Assembly: GCA_016208965.1 (NCBI GenBank)
Contig: JACQXB010000048.1
Coordinates: 1 to 58,536 of the forward strand
DNA length: 58,536 nucleotides
Source: Nitrospirota bacterium
Lineage (GTDB): Bacteria > Nitrospirota > Thermodesulfovibrionia > UBA6902 > DSMQ01
Direction: 5' to 3'
Positions 1 to 8,883 of this stretch are shown one piece after another. Numbering within the stretch: position 1 is the first letter of the stretch; each line of letters opens with the position of its first letter. A program made the translations under genes and the position numbers. Below the pieces are notes generated by a model, which was not told the origin of the DNA, did no database searches, and was given only the letters and a program-made list of their open reading frames with translations.

Positions 1-166
1 AGACATGCCATACTGCAAGCCCTGATTCCACTTATCAGATGTGTTTTAAGGCTAAAAGGATTTGCAGTATGGCATAAGATAATCTTATGTTGCAGTTCAA
101 AGTCTTTGATGGCATTTATGCCTGCTATAATGTGCATAAGAGTACCAGAATTGCTCAATTTAGGTA
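1..166. other. Window-edge segment without a recognisable gene
   Basis: The segment contains a 14-bp inverted repeat: ATGCCATACTGCAA at 5-18 and its complement at 62-75. A minus-strand open frame runs from an ATG at 137 off the window edge. It has no Shine-Dalgarno sequence and no family features that I recognise, so I do not call it a gene. The inverted repeat could be a transcript end for a gene lying outside the window. Confidence 0.3.
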
Positions 167-499
167 TTAGAATTCCGGAAAAATCTTCACCTCAAGCGGA
201 GTGCCGCTATCAAGCGTGCACTTTGCTGATAGTATCCCGCCATCTATATAAGATAGCTTAAAACATCCAAATCCTGCCCTAATTACTGCCAAGGCATCAG
301 CAGGGCATCCGTCCTCACAACCAGCTACACCTTTAATCATCCTTTGAATAAGCTGATCTATCTGGAATGCCTTAAGGTCTAACCCGAACCTTGTGCCAAA
401 ATCCACTATATTTTTCATAACACCGTTTTTATCAAATCTGTAAGGATTTTCAATGTTAATTGTTAAAGATTCTTTACCAATGCTTACATCAATATCCAT
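167..499 (-). CDS. Small hypothetical protein
   Basis: This is a protein of about 110 residues with no signal peptide or membrane segment. I do not recognise the family. A Cys-Glu-Asp-Gly-Cys cluster in the middle and a further Cys in GFGCF and AKCTL could bind metal or form disulfides, but this is only a possibility. I chose the ATG at 499 over the one at 505. AGGAG lies 7 bases before the 499 ATG but only 1-2 bases before the 505 ATG. It is the last gene of the minus-strand run ridA-pdxA-rdgB and may be co-transcribed with rdgB. Confidence 0.6.
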   Translation of the reverse strand: MDIDVSIGKESLTINIENPYRFDKNGVMKNIVDFGTRFGLDLKAFQIDQLIQRMIKGVAGCEDGCPADALAVIRAGFGCFKLSYIDGGILSAKCTLDSGTPLEVKIFPEF

Positions 500-539
500 G
501 AACATTCTCCTCTTACTGTTATCCTCAACCCCTCCTTCG

Positions 540-1202
540 TCATTCCCCGATTGAATCGGGGAATCCAGTTTCTCTTTCCGTCATTTCCCTATATCCCCTC
601 TTTTCAAGAAGATACTCCTGTAACTCCTTCAGAGCCATTGCCCTGTGACTTATGGCATTTTTCTCATCATCTCGCATCTCTGCAAAAGTCCTCTTGTGTC
701 CCTCTGGATAAAAAACAGGGTCATAACCGAACCCTTTTTCACCTCTCGGTTGCCTTCCTATTATACCTTCAACATGTCCAAAAAATGTCTTAACCTCACC
801 CTTAGGATATGCAATGGCTATACAGCAGACAAACCTTGCCTGCCTTTTTTCATCAGGGACATCTTTCATCTCCTGAAGCAGTTTTTCAATATTTTTTTTA
901 TCATCTGAAGGCTCTCCTGCATACCTTGCAGACAATACCCCCGGTGCTCTGCCAATCGCTTCTACTTCAAGCCCTGAGTCATCAGCAATTGCTATCATGC
1001 CTGTGTGTTTTGCAATAAACTTTGCCTTTTTAACTGCATTAGCCTCAAATGTGCCACCATTTTCTACAACCTCAGGATACTTAGGAAAATCATCAAGAGT
1101 GAAGATATTAACCACGGGGACAGTCCCAATAAATCCTTCTTTTATTATTTTTTTTATCTCTTCTGCCTTTTTTTTATTTCTTGTCGCAAGAACTATGTCC
1201 AT
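540..1202 (-). CDS. rdgB: RdgB/HAM1 non-canonical purine NTP pyrophosphatase
   Basis: It hydrolyses dITP, ITP and XTP to monophosphates, clearing deaminated purines from the nucleotide pool in the cytosol. The N terminus MDIVLATRNKKKAEEI, the ADDSGLEVEAIGRAPGVLSARYAG core, the FGYDPVF motif and the SHRAMAL motif are all characteristic of the family. The usual length is about 200 residues. This one has 220 because the C terminus reads on into a dispersed palindromic repeat, giving a tail ending GFPDSIGE that is probably not part of the fold. It lies downstream of pdxA across a heptad-repeat spacer. Confidence 0.95.
   Translation of the reverse strand: MDIVLATRNKKKAEEIKKIIKEGFIGTVPVVNIFTLDDFPKYPEVVENGGTFEANAVKKAKFIAKHTGMIAIADDSGLEVEAIGRAPGVLSARYAGEPSDDKKNIEKLLQEMKDVPDEKRQARFVCCIAIAYPKGEVKTFFGHVEGIIGRQPRGEKGFGYDPVFYPEGHKRTFAEMRDDEKNAISHRAMALKELQEYLLEKRGYREMTERETGFPDSIGE
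542..564. repeat. Dispersed ATTCCCCGAT palindrome overlapping the end of rdgB
   Basis: ATTCCCCGAT and its reverse complement form a 10-bp stem with a TGA loop. A related unit occurs at about 18,075-18,105, in the REP-rich spacer. Here it supplies the last codons and stop of rdgB, so the repeat is partly translated. Confidence 0.75.
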
Positions 1203-1207
1203 AATTT

Positions 1208-1287
1208 AAGTAGAAAGTAAGAAGTAGGAAGTAGGAAGTTAAAAAGTCTTTCCACTTCCCACTTCTTAGTTCTCACTTCTAACTTGG
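1208..1287. repeat. Heptad-periodic inverted spacer between pdxA and rdgB
   Basis: The left arm reads as consecutive 7-mers AAGTAGA, AAGTAAG, AAGTAGG, AAGTAGG, AAGTTAA. The right arm reads ACTTCCC, ACTTCTT, AGTTCTC, ACTTCTA, ACTTGGT. The two arms are roughly complementary and could fold into a long imperfect hairpin. The right arm overlaps the pdxA stop codon. Confidence 0.85.
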
Positions 1288-2262
1288 TCTCAATTTTGAT
1301 GCCAGCTTTATTGCCTCAATCATGCTTGATGGATTTGCCTTGTTTTGCCATGCTATATCAAATGCAGTCCCATGGTCAGGAGATGTCCTTATAATCGGAA
1401 GCCCCACTGTCATATTCACGCCGGTATCAAAGTATAACATTTTAAATGGCGCTAATCCTTGATCATGATACATACATACAGCTATATCAAATTCACCATT
1501 ATATACTTTATGAAAAAGTGCATCCGCCGGATACGGACCGGAGACTGTAATACCTTTTTTTACTGCCTTCTTAATTGCAGGCATTATCTCCTTTATTTCT
1601 TCATCGCCAAAAATCCCTGACTCACCTGCGTGTGGATTAAGTCCAGTTACTGCAATCTTTGGTCTTTTTATCCCAAGCATCTCTGCGCCCTTTTTTGCAA
1701 GCATAATTGTTTTCAGCACAAGCCTTTCTTTAATAATTTTTGGAACGTCTTTTATAGGCACATGTATTGTAGCAAGGACTACTTTTAGTTTTTCACTAAC
1801 AAACATCATTGCAAAATCCTCTGTCTTTGTAAGCTCTGCTAAGAGCTCTGTATGCCCGGGCCATGAATAGCCTGCCAACCTCAGTGATTCTTTTGATATA
1901 GGGGCAGTAACAATTGCATCTACCTCTTTCCTTAATGCAAGCCCTACTGCTTTCTCAATACAGCTCACTATAGCCCTGCCTGCTTGTGCAGAAGCCTTGC
2001 CTTTTTTAAAGGGGATGGAAGATTTAATGTCAACTACCTCTATATTGCCAATTGCAGGCTTTGAGTCTGATATTTTTAATAGAGGTTTAACCTTAAGCAA
2101 AAGTCCTGTAAGCTTAACTGCCTCTTTAATTGTGCCTATATCGCCGATAACTATTGGATTACAGTATTGCCTTATTTCAGAACAGGACAGTGCCTTAACA
2201 ATTATCTCCGGACCAATGCCCCCAGGCTCTCCCATAGTGATTGCAATCTTATTCTTATTCAT
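1279..2262 (-). CDS. pdxA: 4-hydroxythreonine-4-phosphate dehydrogenase
   Basis: PdxA oxidises 4-phosphohydroxy-L-threonine in the DXP-dependent vitamin B6 pathway, feeding PdxJ. At 327 residues it has the usual length. The N terminus ITMGEPGGIGPEI and the three metal-binding His motifs GHTELL, GLNPHAGESG and MYHDQGLAPFKM are all present. The start overlaps the ridA stop by 8 bases, which suggests translational coupling. Pairing with RidA is sensible because RidA removes reactive enamines made by PLP enzymes, but that functional link is inference. Confidence 0.96.
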   Translation of the reverse strand: MNKNKIAITMGEPGGIGPEIIVKALSCSEIRQYCNPIVIGDIGTIKEAVKLTGLLLKVKPLLKISDSKPAIGNIEVVDIKSSIPFKKGKASAQAGRAIVSCIEKAVGLALRKEVDAIVTAPISKESLRLAGYSWPGHTELLAELTKTEDFAMMFVSEKLKVVLATIHVPIKDVPKIIKERLVLKTIMLAKKGAEMLGIKRPKIAVTGLNPHAGESGIFGDEEIKEIMPAIKKAVKKGITVSGPYPADALFHKVYNGEFDIAVCMYHDQGLAPFKMLYFDTGVNMTVGLPIIRTSPDHGTAFDIAWQNKANPSSMIEAIKLASKLRPS

Positions 2263-2662
2263 AGTACTCTCTACTCTCTACTTCTTTTATAGCTGCGATT
2301 GCATCAATCTCTATCTGAACATCTAATGGAAGTCTGCCTGCCTGTATGGTAGTCCTTGCCGGAGGTTCATCTACAAAGTATTTCTTATAAACATCATTAA
2401 ACCTTCCAAAATCATCCATATCAGCAAGATAGCATGTTACCTTCAGGACATCCTTCATGCTTGCCCCTGCGGACTCAACAATTGCCTTTATGTTATTAAG
2501 AACCATTTCTGTTTCTTCCTCAATAGTCCCTCTCTTTATCACACCTGTCTTAGGGTCTATTGGTATCTGCCCAGAGATATACATTAAGCCATTGTGAATT
2601 ACTGCCTGTGAATACGGCCCTTTTGGTTTTGGGACGTTGTCAGTAGAGAATATTATCTTCAT
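2255..2662 (-). CDS. ridA: RidA (YjgF/YER057c) enamine/imine deaminase
   Basis: RidA hydrolyses reactive 2-aminoacrylate-type enamines released by PLP-dependent enzymes. At 135 residues it has slightly more than the usual 125-130. The motifs GPYSQAV, MYISGQIPIDP, the PARTTIQ arginine that binds the substrate carboxylate, and the VQIEIDAIA glutamate are present. The last few residues (EVESREYYE) extend past the normal end and overlap the pdxA start. It is the promoter-proximal gene of the ridA-pdxA pair. Confidence 0.95.
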   Translation of the reverse strand: MKIIFSTDNVPKPKGPYSQAVIHNGLMYISGQIPIDPKTGVIKRGTIEEETEMVLNNIKAIVESAGASMKDVLKVTCYLADMDDFGRFNDVYKKYFVDEPPARTTIQAGRLPLDVQIEIDAIAAIKEVESREYYE

Positions 2663-2684
2663 TGTTTATTGCTAACCTATATTT

Positions 2685-2712
2685 ATGGAGCACTATTACA
2701 TAGTGCTATCAT
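2685..2712. repeat. Dispersed hairpin ATGGAGCACTAT...ATAGTGCT
   Basis: AGCACTAT at 2689-2696 pairs with ATAGTGCT at 2700-2707 around a 3-base loop. A nearly identical, longer hairpin lies at 38823-38850. Here it sits just past the wrecked cobC, either as a terminator for the cob operon or as a small mobile palindrome. There is no clear U-tract on the minus strand, so I favour the repeat reading. Confidence 0.6.
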
Positions 2713-2724
2713 TTCTCAACTAAA

Positions 2725-2838
2725 TTAGAAAAGCATGAACATCCCCTTGTAGCGCTTTTGCCCTGTACCAGATGGTACAAGGTTTTGCTCTGAATCAATT
2801 GTTTCTCCATGCCGTATTAGATAAATCTTTGTATGCAT
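2725..2838 (-). pseudogene. cobC: 5' remnant of cobC (alpha-ribazole phosphatase)
   Basis: An ATG at 2838, overlapping the last 22 bases of cobS, opens a 37-codon frame beginning MHTKIYLIRHGETIDSE. RHGET is the catalytic signature of the histidine phosphatase superfamily, and alpha-ribazole phosphatase is the expected partner of cobUTS. After IDSE come about ten residues encoded by a TGTACCA/TGGTACA palindrome. Then the family-like KRYKG resumes, and the frame collapses into stops within 10 codons. The rest of the gene is absent. This is a decayed fragment, perhaps disrupted by palindrome insertion and deletion. The phosphatase step must be supplied elsewhere. Confidence 0.8.
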
Positions 2839-3599
2839 ATCATCACCAGCAAAAATAATATTTCAGACATTTCGCTTACTGCACCGAGTGTGTCGCCTGT
2901 CATGCCGCCAAACATTCTATTGCAAAATCCGTTAGACAGGAGGCTGAAGATATAAAGCGTAAGAAGCGGCAGTAAGAAGTGAAAAATAGGGCCGATTATT
3001 TTGAGGCTTATAAGCACTGCTAAAAGTGAAAATAAAATAACAAAGGCTGTTGCAATACGGAATTCTTTCCCCTTTGTATTTTCAATAAATATCTTTCCTA
3101 ATCCATCCTGCCTTGCGGATTTACCATAAAAGCTTGATGACACCATTGCCCATTTTGAAAAGACAGGCATGAGAAACAGTAACAAGTAATGAGTAACGAG
3201 TGACGAGTTTAGAGATAAACTGTTTAAAGCAAGAAATTTTAGCAGTATGGTGAGAACTATCGCAATGACACCAACAGGTCCGATTGCGCTGTCTTTCATT
3301 ACTGAAAGCTTTTTTTCTCTATCTCCTTTAGAGGCAATTGCATCAAAGGTATCTGCAAGTCCGTCAAGATGAAACCCTCCACTGCTTAAAACAAGAAGCA
3401 AAAGAAGGATTCCATTTGTTAATTCCAAAGGGAATACATTGATAAGGACAATGCCTGCACCAACAAGCAATAACCCCTGAACCGCACCAACCAAAGGGAA
3501 GAATGCAGAAGCCTCTCCAATCTCTTTTTCAGAGACTTCTTTCGTTTCTTTAACAGGGATAATTGTTAAAAACTGAAAAGCGAGTAAAATCTTTTTCAT
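2817..3599 (-). CDS. cobS: Cobalamin-5'-phosphate synthase CobS
   Basis: This integral membrane enzyme joins adenosyl-GDP-cobinamide to alpha-ribazole (or its phosphate) in the last assembly step of cobalamin. At 260 residues it has the usual length, with several hydrophobic helices. The motifs GGFHLDGLADTFDA, DSAIGPVG and GGMTGDTLGAVSE are family hallmarks. Bases 3185-3208 are a run of 7-bp repeats that add the polar, low-complexity stretch NSLSLNSSLVTH in a loop between helices. It follows cobT across a hairpin-forming heptad spacer and overlaps the cobC remnant. Confidence 0.95.
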   Translation of the reverse strand: MKKILLAFQFLTIIPVKETKEVSEKEIGEASAFFPLVGAVQGLLLVGAGIVLINVFPLELTNGILLLLLVLSSGGFHLDGLADTFDAIASKGDREKKLSVMKDSAIGPVGVIAIVLTILLKFLALNSLSLNSSLVTHYLLLFLMPVFSKWAMVSSSFYGKSARQDGLGKIFIENTKGKEFRIATAFVILFSLLAVLISLKIIGPIFHFLLPLLTLYIFSLLSNGFCNRMFGGMTGDTLGAVSEMSEILFLLVMICIQRFI

Positions 3600-3625
3600 C
3601 TCGGTGTTCCATGTTTTATATCAAA

Positions 3626-3679
3626 GCTAAGAGCCCAGACTTTTTTCTTTTGTCTGTGCTCTGTGTTCTTAGCTCTGTT
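3626..3679. repeat. Heptad-periodic inverted spacer between cobT and cobS
   Basis: GCTAAGA GCCCAGA on the left and GTCTGTG CTCTGTG TTCTTAG CTCTGTT on the right form complementary arms around a pyrimidine-rich loop. The right arm overlaps the last codons of cobT. It could act as an intercistronic hairpin within the cob operon. Confidence 0.75.
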
Positions 3680-4730
3680 TTTCAGCTACTGCTGCTTCTT
3701 TAAAGGTTGCCATGTCTTTATAAATCTTAAGCCCTGCCTCAATGATTAACATTGCAAGCGCTGCGCCTGTGCCCTCACCAAGTCTCAAGTCAAGGTCAAG
3801 TATTGGCTTTAATCCTATCTTCTCAAGCATTACCTTATGTCCTACTTCCTGCGAATTATGCGCGGAAAACATATAGTCCTTTGTCTTTGGCTCCATTGTA
3901 TATGCTATAAGTGCTCCTGCTGTTGATATAAAACCATCTACAACAACTGGAATCTTATTTGCTGCTGCCCCAAGTATCAGACCTGCAATGCCTCCTATTT
4001 CTGCACCTCCCACTTTCGCAAGCACATCCATAGGGTCAGAAGGGTCGGGTTTGTTCAGGGCGATTGCATCTTTTATCACATCAACCTTATTCTTCCATAT
4101 CTCATCATTTATTCCTGTGCCTCTGCCTGTAACCTCATCTACAGTCTTGCCAGTAAGCACTGATGCTATGGCACTTGATGGAGTTGTGTTTGCAATACCC
4201 ATGTCTCCTGTGCCAAAAACTTTATAGCCTTTCTTTGCATACTCATTTGCAAGTTCAATTCCTACCTCTATGCATTTCATTGCCTCGTCACGAGTCATTG
4301 CGGAAGTACTGCGCATGTTTTTTGTCCCTTTTACAACTTTTTGTGACACAAAACAAGTATTCTTCATATCCTCGAACTCAGCATCAACCCCAATATCAAC
4401 AACTACTACCTCTGCGCCTGCGTGCCTTGCAAGGACATTTATCCCTGCCCCGCCATTTAGAAAATTAAATACCATCTGTTTTGTTACTTCTTTTGGGAAT
4501 GCAGATACTCCTTCTTCTGCAACACCATGGTCTCCTGCAAATGTAAAGATAACTTTTTTATCAAGCTCAGGCATGGTGTTTTCAGTAATTGCCACAAGCT
4601 GTCTTGCAAACTCCTCAAGCCTGCCAAGGCTTCCCTGCGGTTTGGTTAAGTTATCAAGGCGCTTTTGAGCCTGCTCAATAAATTTGCCATTAACTGATAC
4701 TATTCTTGATAAAAGTGCTTGTAGTTCCAT
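3669..4730 (-). CDS. cobT: Nicotinate-nucleotide:dimethylbenzimidazole phosphoribosyltransferase
   Basis: CobT transfers phosphoribose from nicotinate mononucleotide to the lower-ligand base, making alpha-ribazole phosphate for cobamide assembly. At 353 residues it is typical. [28 protein letters not shown], the [14 protein letters not shown] loop and the catalytic glutamate in [12 protein letters not shown] are present. GGAGG lies 4-5 bases before the ATG at 4730. It is the middle gene of cobU-cobT-cobS. No bluB or de novo corrin genes are in the window, so base supply and cobinamide source are unknown (salvage is possible). Confidence 0.97.
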   Translation of the reverse strand: MELQALLSRIVSVNGKFIEQAQKRLDNLTKPQGSLGRLEEFARQLVAITENTMPELDKKVIFTFAGDHGVAEEGVSAFPKEVTKQMVFNFLNGGAGINVLARHAGAEVVVVDIGVDAEFEDMKNTCFVSQKVVKGTKNMRSTSAMTRDEAMKCIEVGIELANEYAKKGYKVFGTGDMGIANTTPSSAIASVLTGKTVDEVTGRGTGINDEIWKNKVDVIKDAIALNKPDPSDPMDVLAKVGGAEIGGIAGLILGAAANKIPVVVDGFISTAGALIAYTMEPKTKDYMFSAHNSQEVGHKVMLEKIGLKPILDLDLRLGEGTGAALAMLIIEAGLKIYKDMATFKEAAVAEKQS

Positions 4731-4750
4731 AATTCCTCCCTTTTAATTCC

Positions 4751-5335
4751 TTAATTTTGATTTTTGATTTTTGATTTTTTAATTTGTATTGGTATTCCTG
4801 CTGTTATCAAATAGACCTCATCTGCCAGCTCTGCAACTTTCTGATTTAAAAATCCTGCCAAGTCCCTGAATTTCCTTGCAAGCTCGTTTTCTGGAACTAT
4901 GCCCATTCCAACTTCGTTGGATACGAGAAAAATCAGTGACGAGTGACGAGTGACGAGTGACGAGTCTGATAGTATCTTAATCAGATTCTCAATTTCTTTT
5001 TCTGTATTTAGATTGCTGTGCATAACATTTGATAGCCAGAGGGTAAGGCAATCAAGGACAATAACATCGTATTTACCTTTAATATCCAAGAGAACAGAGG
5101 TTATTTTTTTTGGCGCTTCATAAGTATCCCAATCATTGCCCCTTGTCCTTCTATGCTCCACTATCCGCGCCTTCATCTCTTCATCAAGTGCCTCAGCAGT
5201 GGCAATGTAAGCCTTTTTGGGCATGGGGGAAACTTTGTCTCCCCCTCGAACCCCCACTTTAGTTGCAAGCTCAAGGGCAAATGAACTTTTTCCGCTTCTT
5301 GCACCGCCTATAATAAAAGTAATTTTCATGCTCAT
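4751..5335 (-). CDS. cobU: Adenosylcobinamide kinase / guanylyltransferase CobU
   Basis: CobU phosphorylates adenosylcobinamide and transfers GMP to it through a guanylylated histidine. The P-loop GGARSGKS and the guanylyl-accepting EHRRTRGNDWDT histidine motif are present, as is VSNEVGMGIVPENELAR near the C terminus. Four exact GTGACGA heptamers at 4936-4963 are read in frame and give the unusual segment SSLVTRHSS inside the protein, directly before the conserved IFLVSNE strand. ATGs at 5335 and 5329 are both possible starts; AGGA lies 8 bases before the first. It is the first gene of the cob operon. I see no B12-box riboswitch upstream. Confidence 0.95.
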   Translation of the reverse strand: MSMKITFIIGGARSGKSSFALELATKVGVRGGDKVSPMPKKAYIATAEALDEEMKARIVEHRRTRGNDWDTYEAPKKITSVLLDIKGKYDVIVLDCLTLWLSNVMHSNLNTEKEIENLIKILSDSSLVTRHSSLIFLVSNEVGMGIVPENELARKFRDLAGFLNQKVAELADEVYLITAGIPIQIKKSKIKNQN

Positions 5336-5360
5336 TATCTATTTCCTAAGTTAGACGATT

Positions 5361-5490
5361 CACCACAGAATTTAACCACAGAGGCACGGAGATAACCTTA
5401 AAATTCATTGTAAATTTAACAATACAAATTTAACATTTTAAATTTGAACTGCTAAATGATAATTTTAAAATGAATAAATATATTTCTCAG
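5361..5490. repeat. Heptad-periodic spacer upstream of cobU
   Basis: Nine consecutive 7-mers can be laid out from 5412 to 5474: AAATTTA, ACAATAC, AAATTTA, ACATTTT, AAATTTG, AACTGCT, AAATGAT, AATTTTA, AAATGAA. They are flanked by a CACAGAGGCACGGAG block and a TCTCAGTG block. Related flanking blocks occur at about 19,270 and 27,040-27,200. No cobalamin riboswitch consensus is visible here. Confidence 0.75.
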
Positions 5491-5547
5491 TGTTCTCTGC
5501 CGAAGGCTCGTTTAGAGTGGTTTAAAAAATCGCTCAATTCAGATTTT

Positions 5548-6504
5548 TTATAATTTTATCTTATATGACAGATTTAATATAAAATCAGGTGCACCTGATG
5601 TGTTTATGTCTTCTGTAAAGGAAATTTCAAAGGAACGATACCTGCCGCCAATAGAAAATAGATATGCATTTCTATCAATAGCTAAGAGGTCAGTCTTTGG
5701 ATAAATTGACAACTGCCCCTGAAGTTGCGCAAGGAGTGCTACGGCTTTGCCTGCATCTGCCTCTACTGACACCCCTCCATAGACAAAGTCTTTTAATTTT
5801 ATCTTCTGATGTCCTTCAAGATCGCCTGTAAAGACATAGCCAATATTCCAGTATGTCATAATATCTTGAGAAATGCTCTTATCTATAAGAACTGTTATCC
5901 CTGTATCAAGGCTGCCATTTCCATAGCCTTTCTTGGCAGAACCTGTTGGAAATTCCACATCTCCTTTTATGCTTACCCAAAAACCTTCTGAAGAAATGAG
6001 AGGTTTTTTCACAGCAAGCCTTATATCCCCCAAACCCATGCCTGTTTCACCTTTTATAACAAGGTTCCCGTCTTTCCTGACTTCGTATAGAAAATCATTC
6101 AGCGGCCTGTTTTTTCTTCCGTAATCAGGGAATCCAAAGCCCTCATGATACCACCCAAGAAATCCATCCATAAATCCTTCACTAAAACCGAATATGGGGA
6201 CATCAATACCAATCTCAAAAAGGCTTTTTACATTTTTCTTATACCTCAAATTAAGCTCTGTGATTTCCATATCCATACCAAAATCCCATGTATTTGAACT
6301 CTGAACAGTATAGGTGCTTGAATGTGAGAGGCTCATAGAAAGAGAGTCCTCTGAAGATGCCTTCTCCAGATACGGCTGGTTTACATGAAGGAATATGGGA
6401 TACTGGTTTTTGACCTGTAGCGGACCATCAAAAGCAAAGGAGATGGATGAAAAAAAAGATAAAAGGCATATAACCACTAAAAAAAACCTATCTGCTATTT
6501 TCAT
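5548..6504 (-). CDS. DUF3187-like outer-membrane beta-barrel protein
   Basis: The protein has 318 residues. The N-terminal 24 form a clear signal peptide (hydrophobic FFLVVICLLSFFSSISFA with a likely cut before FDGP). The mature part starts GPLQVKNQYPIFLHVNQP, which fits the DUF3187 family as I remember it. The rest alternates polar and hydrophobic residues in short glycine- and aromatic-rich strands, as in outer-membrane barrels. No enzymatic motif is seen and the function is unknown. It begins 13 bases after the pgk stop and so is probably the last gene of a gap-pgk transcript, although that link to glycolysis may be accidental. Confidence 0.65.
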   Translation of the reverse strand: MKIADRFFLVVICLLSFFSSISFAFDGPLQVKNQYPIFLHVNQPYLEKASSEDSLSMSLSHSSTYTVQSSNTWDFGMDMEITELNLRYKKNVKSLFEIGIDVPIFGFSEGFMDGFLGWYHEGFGFPDYGRKNRPLNDFLYEVRKDGNLVIKGETGMGLGDIRLAVKKPLISSEGFWVSIKGDVEFPTGSAKKGYGNGSLDTGITVLIDKSISQDIMTYWNIGYVFTGDLEGHQKIKLKDFVYGGVSVEADAGKAVALLAQLQGQLSIYPKTDLLAIDRNAYLFSIGGRYRSFEISFTEDINTSGAPDFILNLSYKIKL

Positions 6505-6517
6505 GGAGACTAAAATG

Positions 6518-7756
6518 TCAGTCTTTTAACCTTTTATCGGTAAGGGCTGCAATCCCTGGCAGCTCCTTCCCCTCAAGGAGTTGAAGTGAAGCACCGCCGC
6601 CTGTTGAGATAAAGGATATGCTCTCAGGGGAAACCCCTGCTCTCGTTACCGCTAAATCAGTATCTCCACCGCCTACGATTGTAAGGGCATAGGCATCGGC
6701 TATTGCATGGGCAATTGCGAATGTTCCACGAGAGAATGCGTCTATTTCAAAAACCCCCATTGGCCCATTCCATAATATAGTCTTTGCATTGCTCAAAGCC
6801 TCTATGAAAAGCCTCACAGATGCAGGACCTATATCAAGTGCCTTCCAGCCATTTGGTATCTCCTGAACAGGGACGATCTTGGACTCGGCGCCCGGCTCTA
6901 TGCTCTGTGCTATAACACAGTCTACAGGTAGGTAAAACTTTATCCCTTTTGAAATAATCCTCTCCCTTATGTTATTTACGGAGTCAAGCATTTCATCTTC
7001 TACAAGGGAATCTCCTACTGAATAGCCTGATGCCTTTAAAAATGTATAAGCCATACCTCCGCCTATTATTACCTTATCAACCTTGCTTTCAAGGTTCCCG
7101 AGAACGCCGATTTTACCTGATACCTTTGCCCCTCCTAAGAGTGCTACAAACGGCCTTACAGGAGAATTCACAACTCCCTGCAGATATTCTATCTCCTTTT
7201 TTAGGAGAAACCCTGCTGCAGATGGCAGGAATTTTGTTATACCAACTATAGAGGCATGAACCCTGTGGCTTGCACCAAATGCATCATTTATATAGTAATC
7301 TGCAAGCCCTGACAAAGCCCTGCTGAATCCCTCATCATTTGTTTCTTCCTCTATATGAAACCTCAGATTCTCAAGCAGCGCCACATCTCCGTCTTTCATC
7401 TCTTTAACAGCCTTCTCCACCTGCTGCCCTATACAGTCAGGTAAAAAGGTTACCTCTTTCTTTAGCAGACGCTGGAGCCTCTTTGCAATAGGTGCAAGAC
7501 TATAACGTGGGTTAACCTTACCCTTCGGTCTTCCAAGATGTGAGCTAAGGATTACTTTAGCGCCTTCATCAATAGCATAATTTATGGTTGGCAGTGTTGA
7601 ACGGATTCTCCTGTCATCTGTAATATTAAGGTCGTCATCAAGAGGGACATTGAAATCCGCGCGTATAAATAGTCTTTTCCCTTTTATATCCAGGTCCGCA
7701 ATCGTAAGTTTATTTAAAACACCTTTAATTTCCATTGGGGAAACGTTGTTCTTCAT
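6518..7756 (-). CDS. pgk: Phosphoglycerate kinase
   Basis: Pgk interconverts 1,3-bisphosphoglycerate plus ADP with 3-phosphoglycerate plus ATP. RADFNVPLDD, SHLGRPKG, the LRFHIEEETNDE segment, GGAKVSGK, WNGPMGVFE and the C-terminal VGGGDT and STGGGASLQLLEG nucleotide loops are all present. At 412 residues it carries about 12 extra N-terminal residues before the usual start. I keep the ATG at 7756 because GGGAAGG, formed by the last codons of gap, lies 5 bases upstream. It starts 2 bases after gap ends. Confidence 0.98.
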   Translation of the reverse strand: MKNNVSPMEIKGVLNKLTIADLDIKGKRLFIRADFNVPLDDDLNITDDRRIRSTLPTINYAIDEGAKVILSSHLGRPKGKVNPRYSLAPIAKRLQRLLKKEVTFLPDCIGQQVEKAVKEMKDGDVALLENLRFHIEEETNDEGFSRALSGLADYYINDAFGASHRVHASIVGITKFLPSAAGFLLKKEIEYLQGVVNSPVRPFVALLGGAKVSGKIGVLGNLESKVDKVIIGGGMAYTFLKASGYSVGDSLVEDEMLDSVNNIRERIISKGIKFYLPVDCVIAQSIEPGAESKIVPVQEIPNGWKALDIGPASVRLFIEALSNAKTILWNGPMGVFEIDAFSRGTFAIAHAIADAYALTIVGGGDTDLAVTRAGVSPESISFISTGGGASLQLLEGKELPGIAALTDKRLKD

Positions 7757-7758
7757 AA

Positions 7759-8781
<1,023 letters not shown>

Positions 8782-8793
8782 CTAATAAATTTC

Positions 8794-8880
8794 AAATTTA
8801 GCATTGCAAATTTAGCATTTAACAACGATTGAAGAATCAATTTGAAATGCTAATTGTTAATTTTGCAATTTGTATTTTAT
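8794..8880. repeat. Heptad-periodic inverted spacer between frr and gap
   Basis: The left arm is AAATTTA GCATTGC AAATTTA GCATTTA. The right arm is AATTTGA AATGCTA ATTGTTA ATTTTGC AATTTGT. The arms are complementary and in strict 7-base register. The region also separates the frr end from the gap start, so a gap promoter may lie in it, but none can be named confidently. Confidence 0.85.
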
Positions 8881-8883
8881 TAA

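Noticed and set aside
5336-5547. Cobalamin riboswitch upstream of cobU
   Set aside because: No B12 box or long structured leader is visible; the region is heptad repeats.
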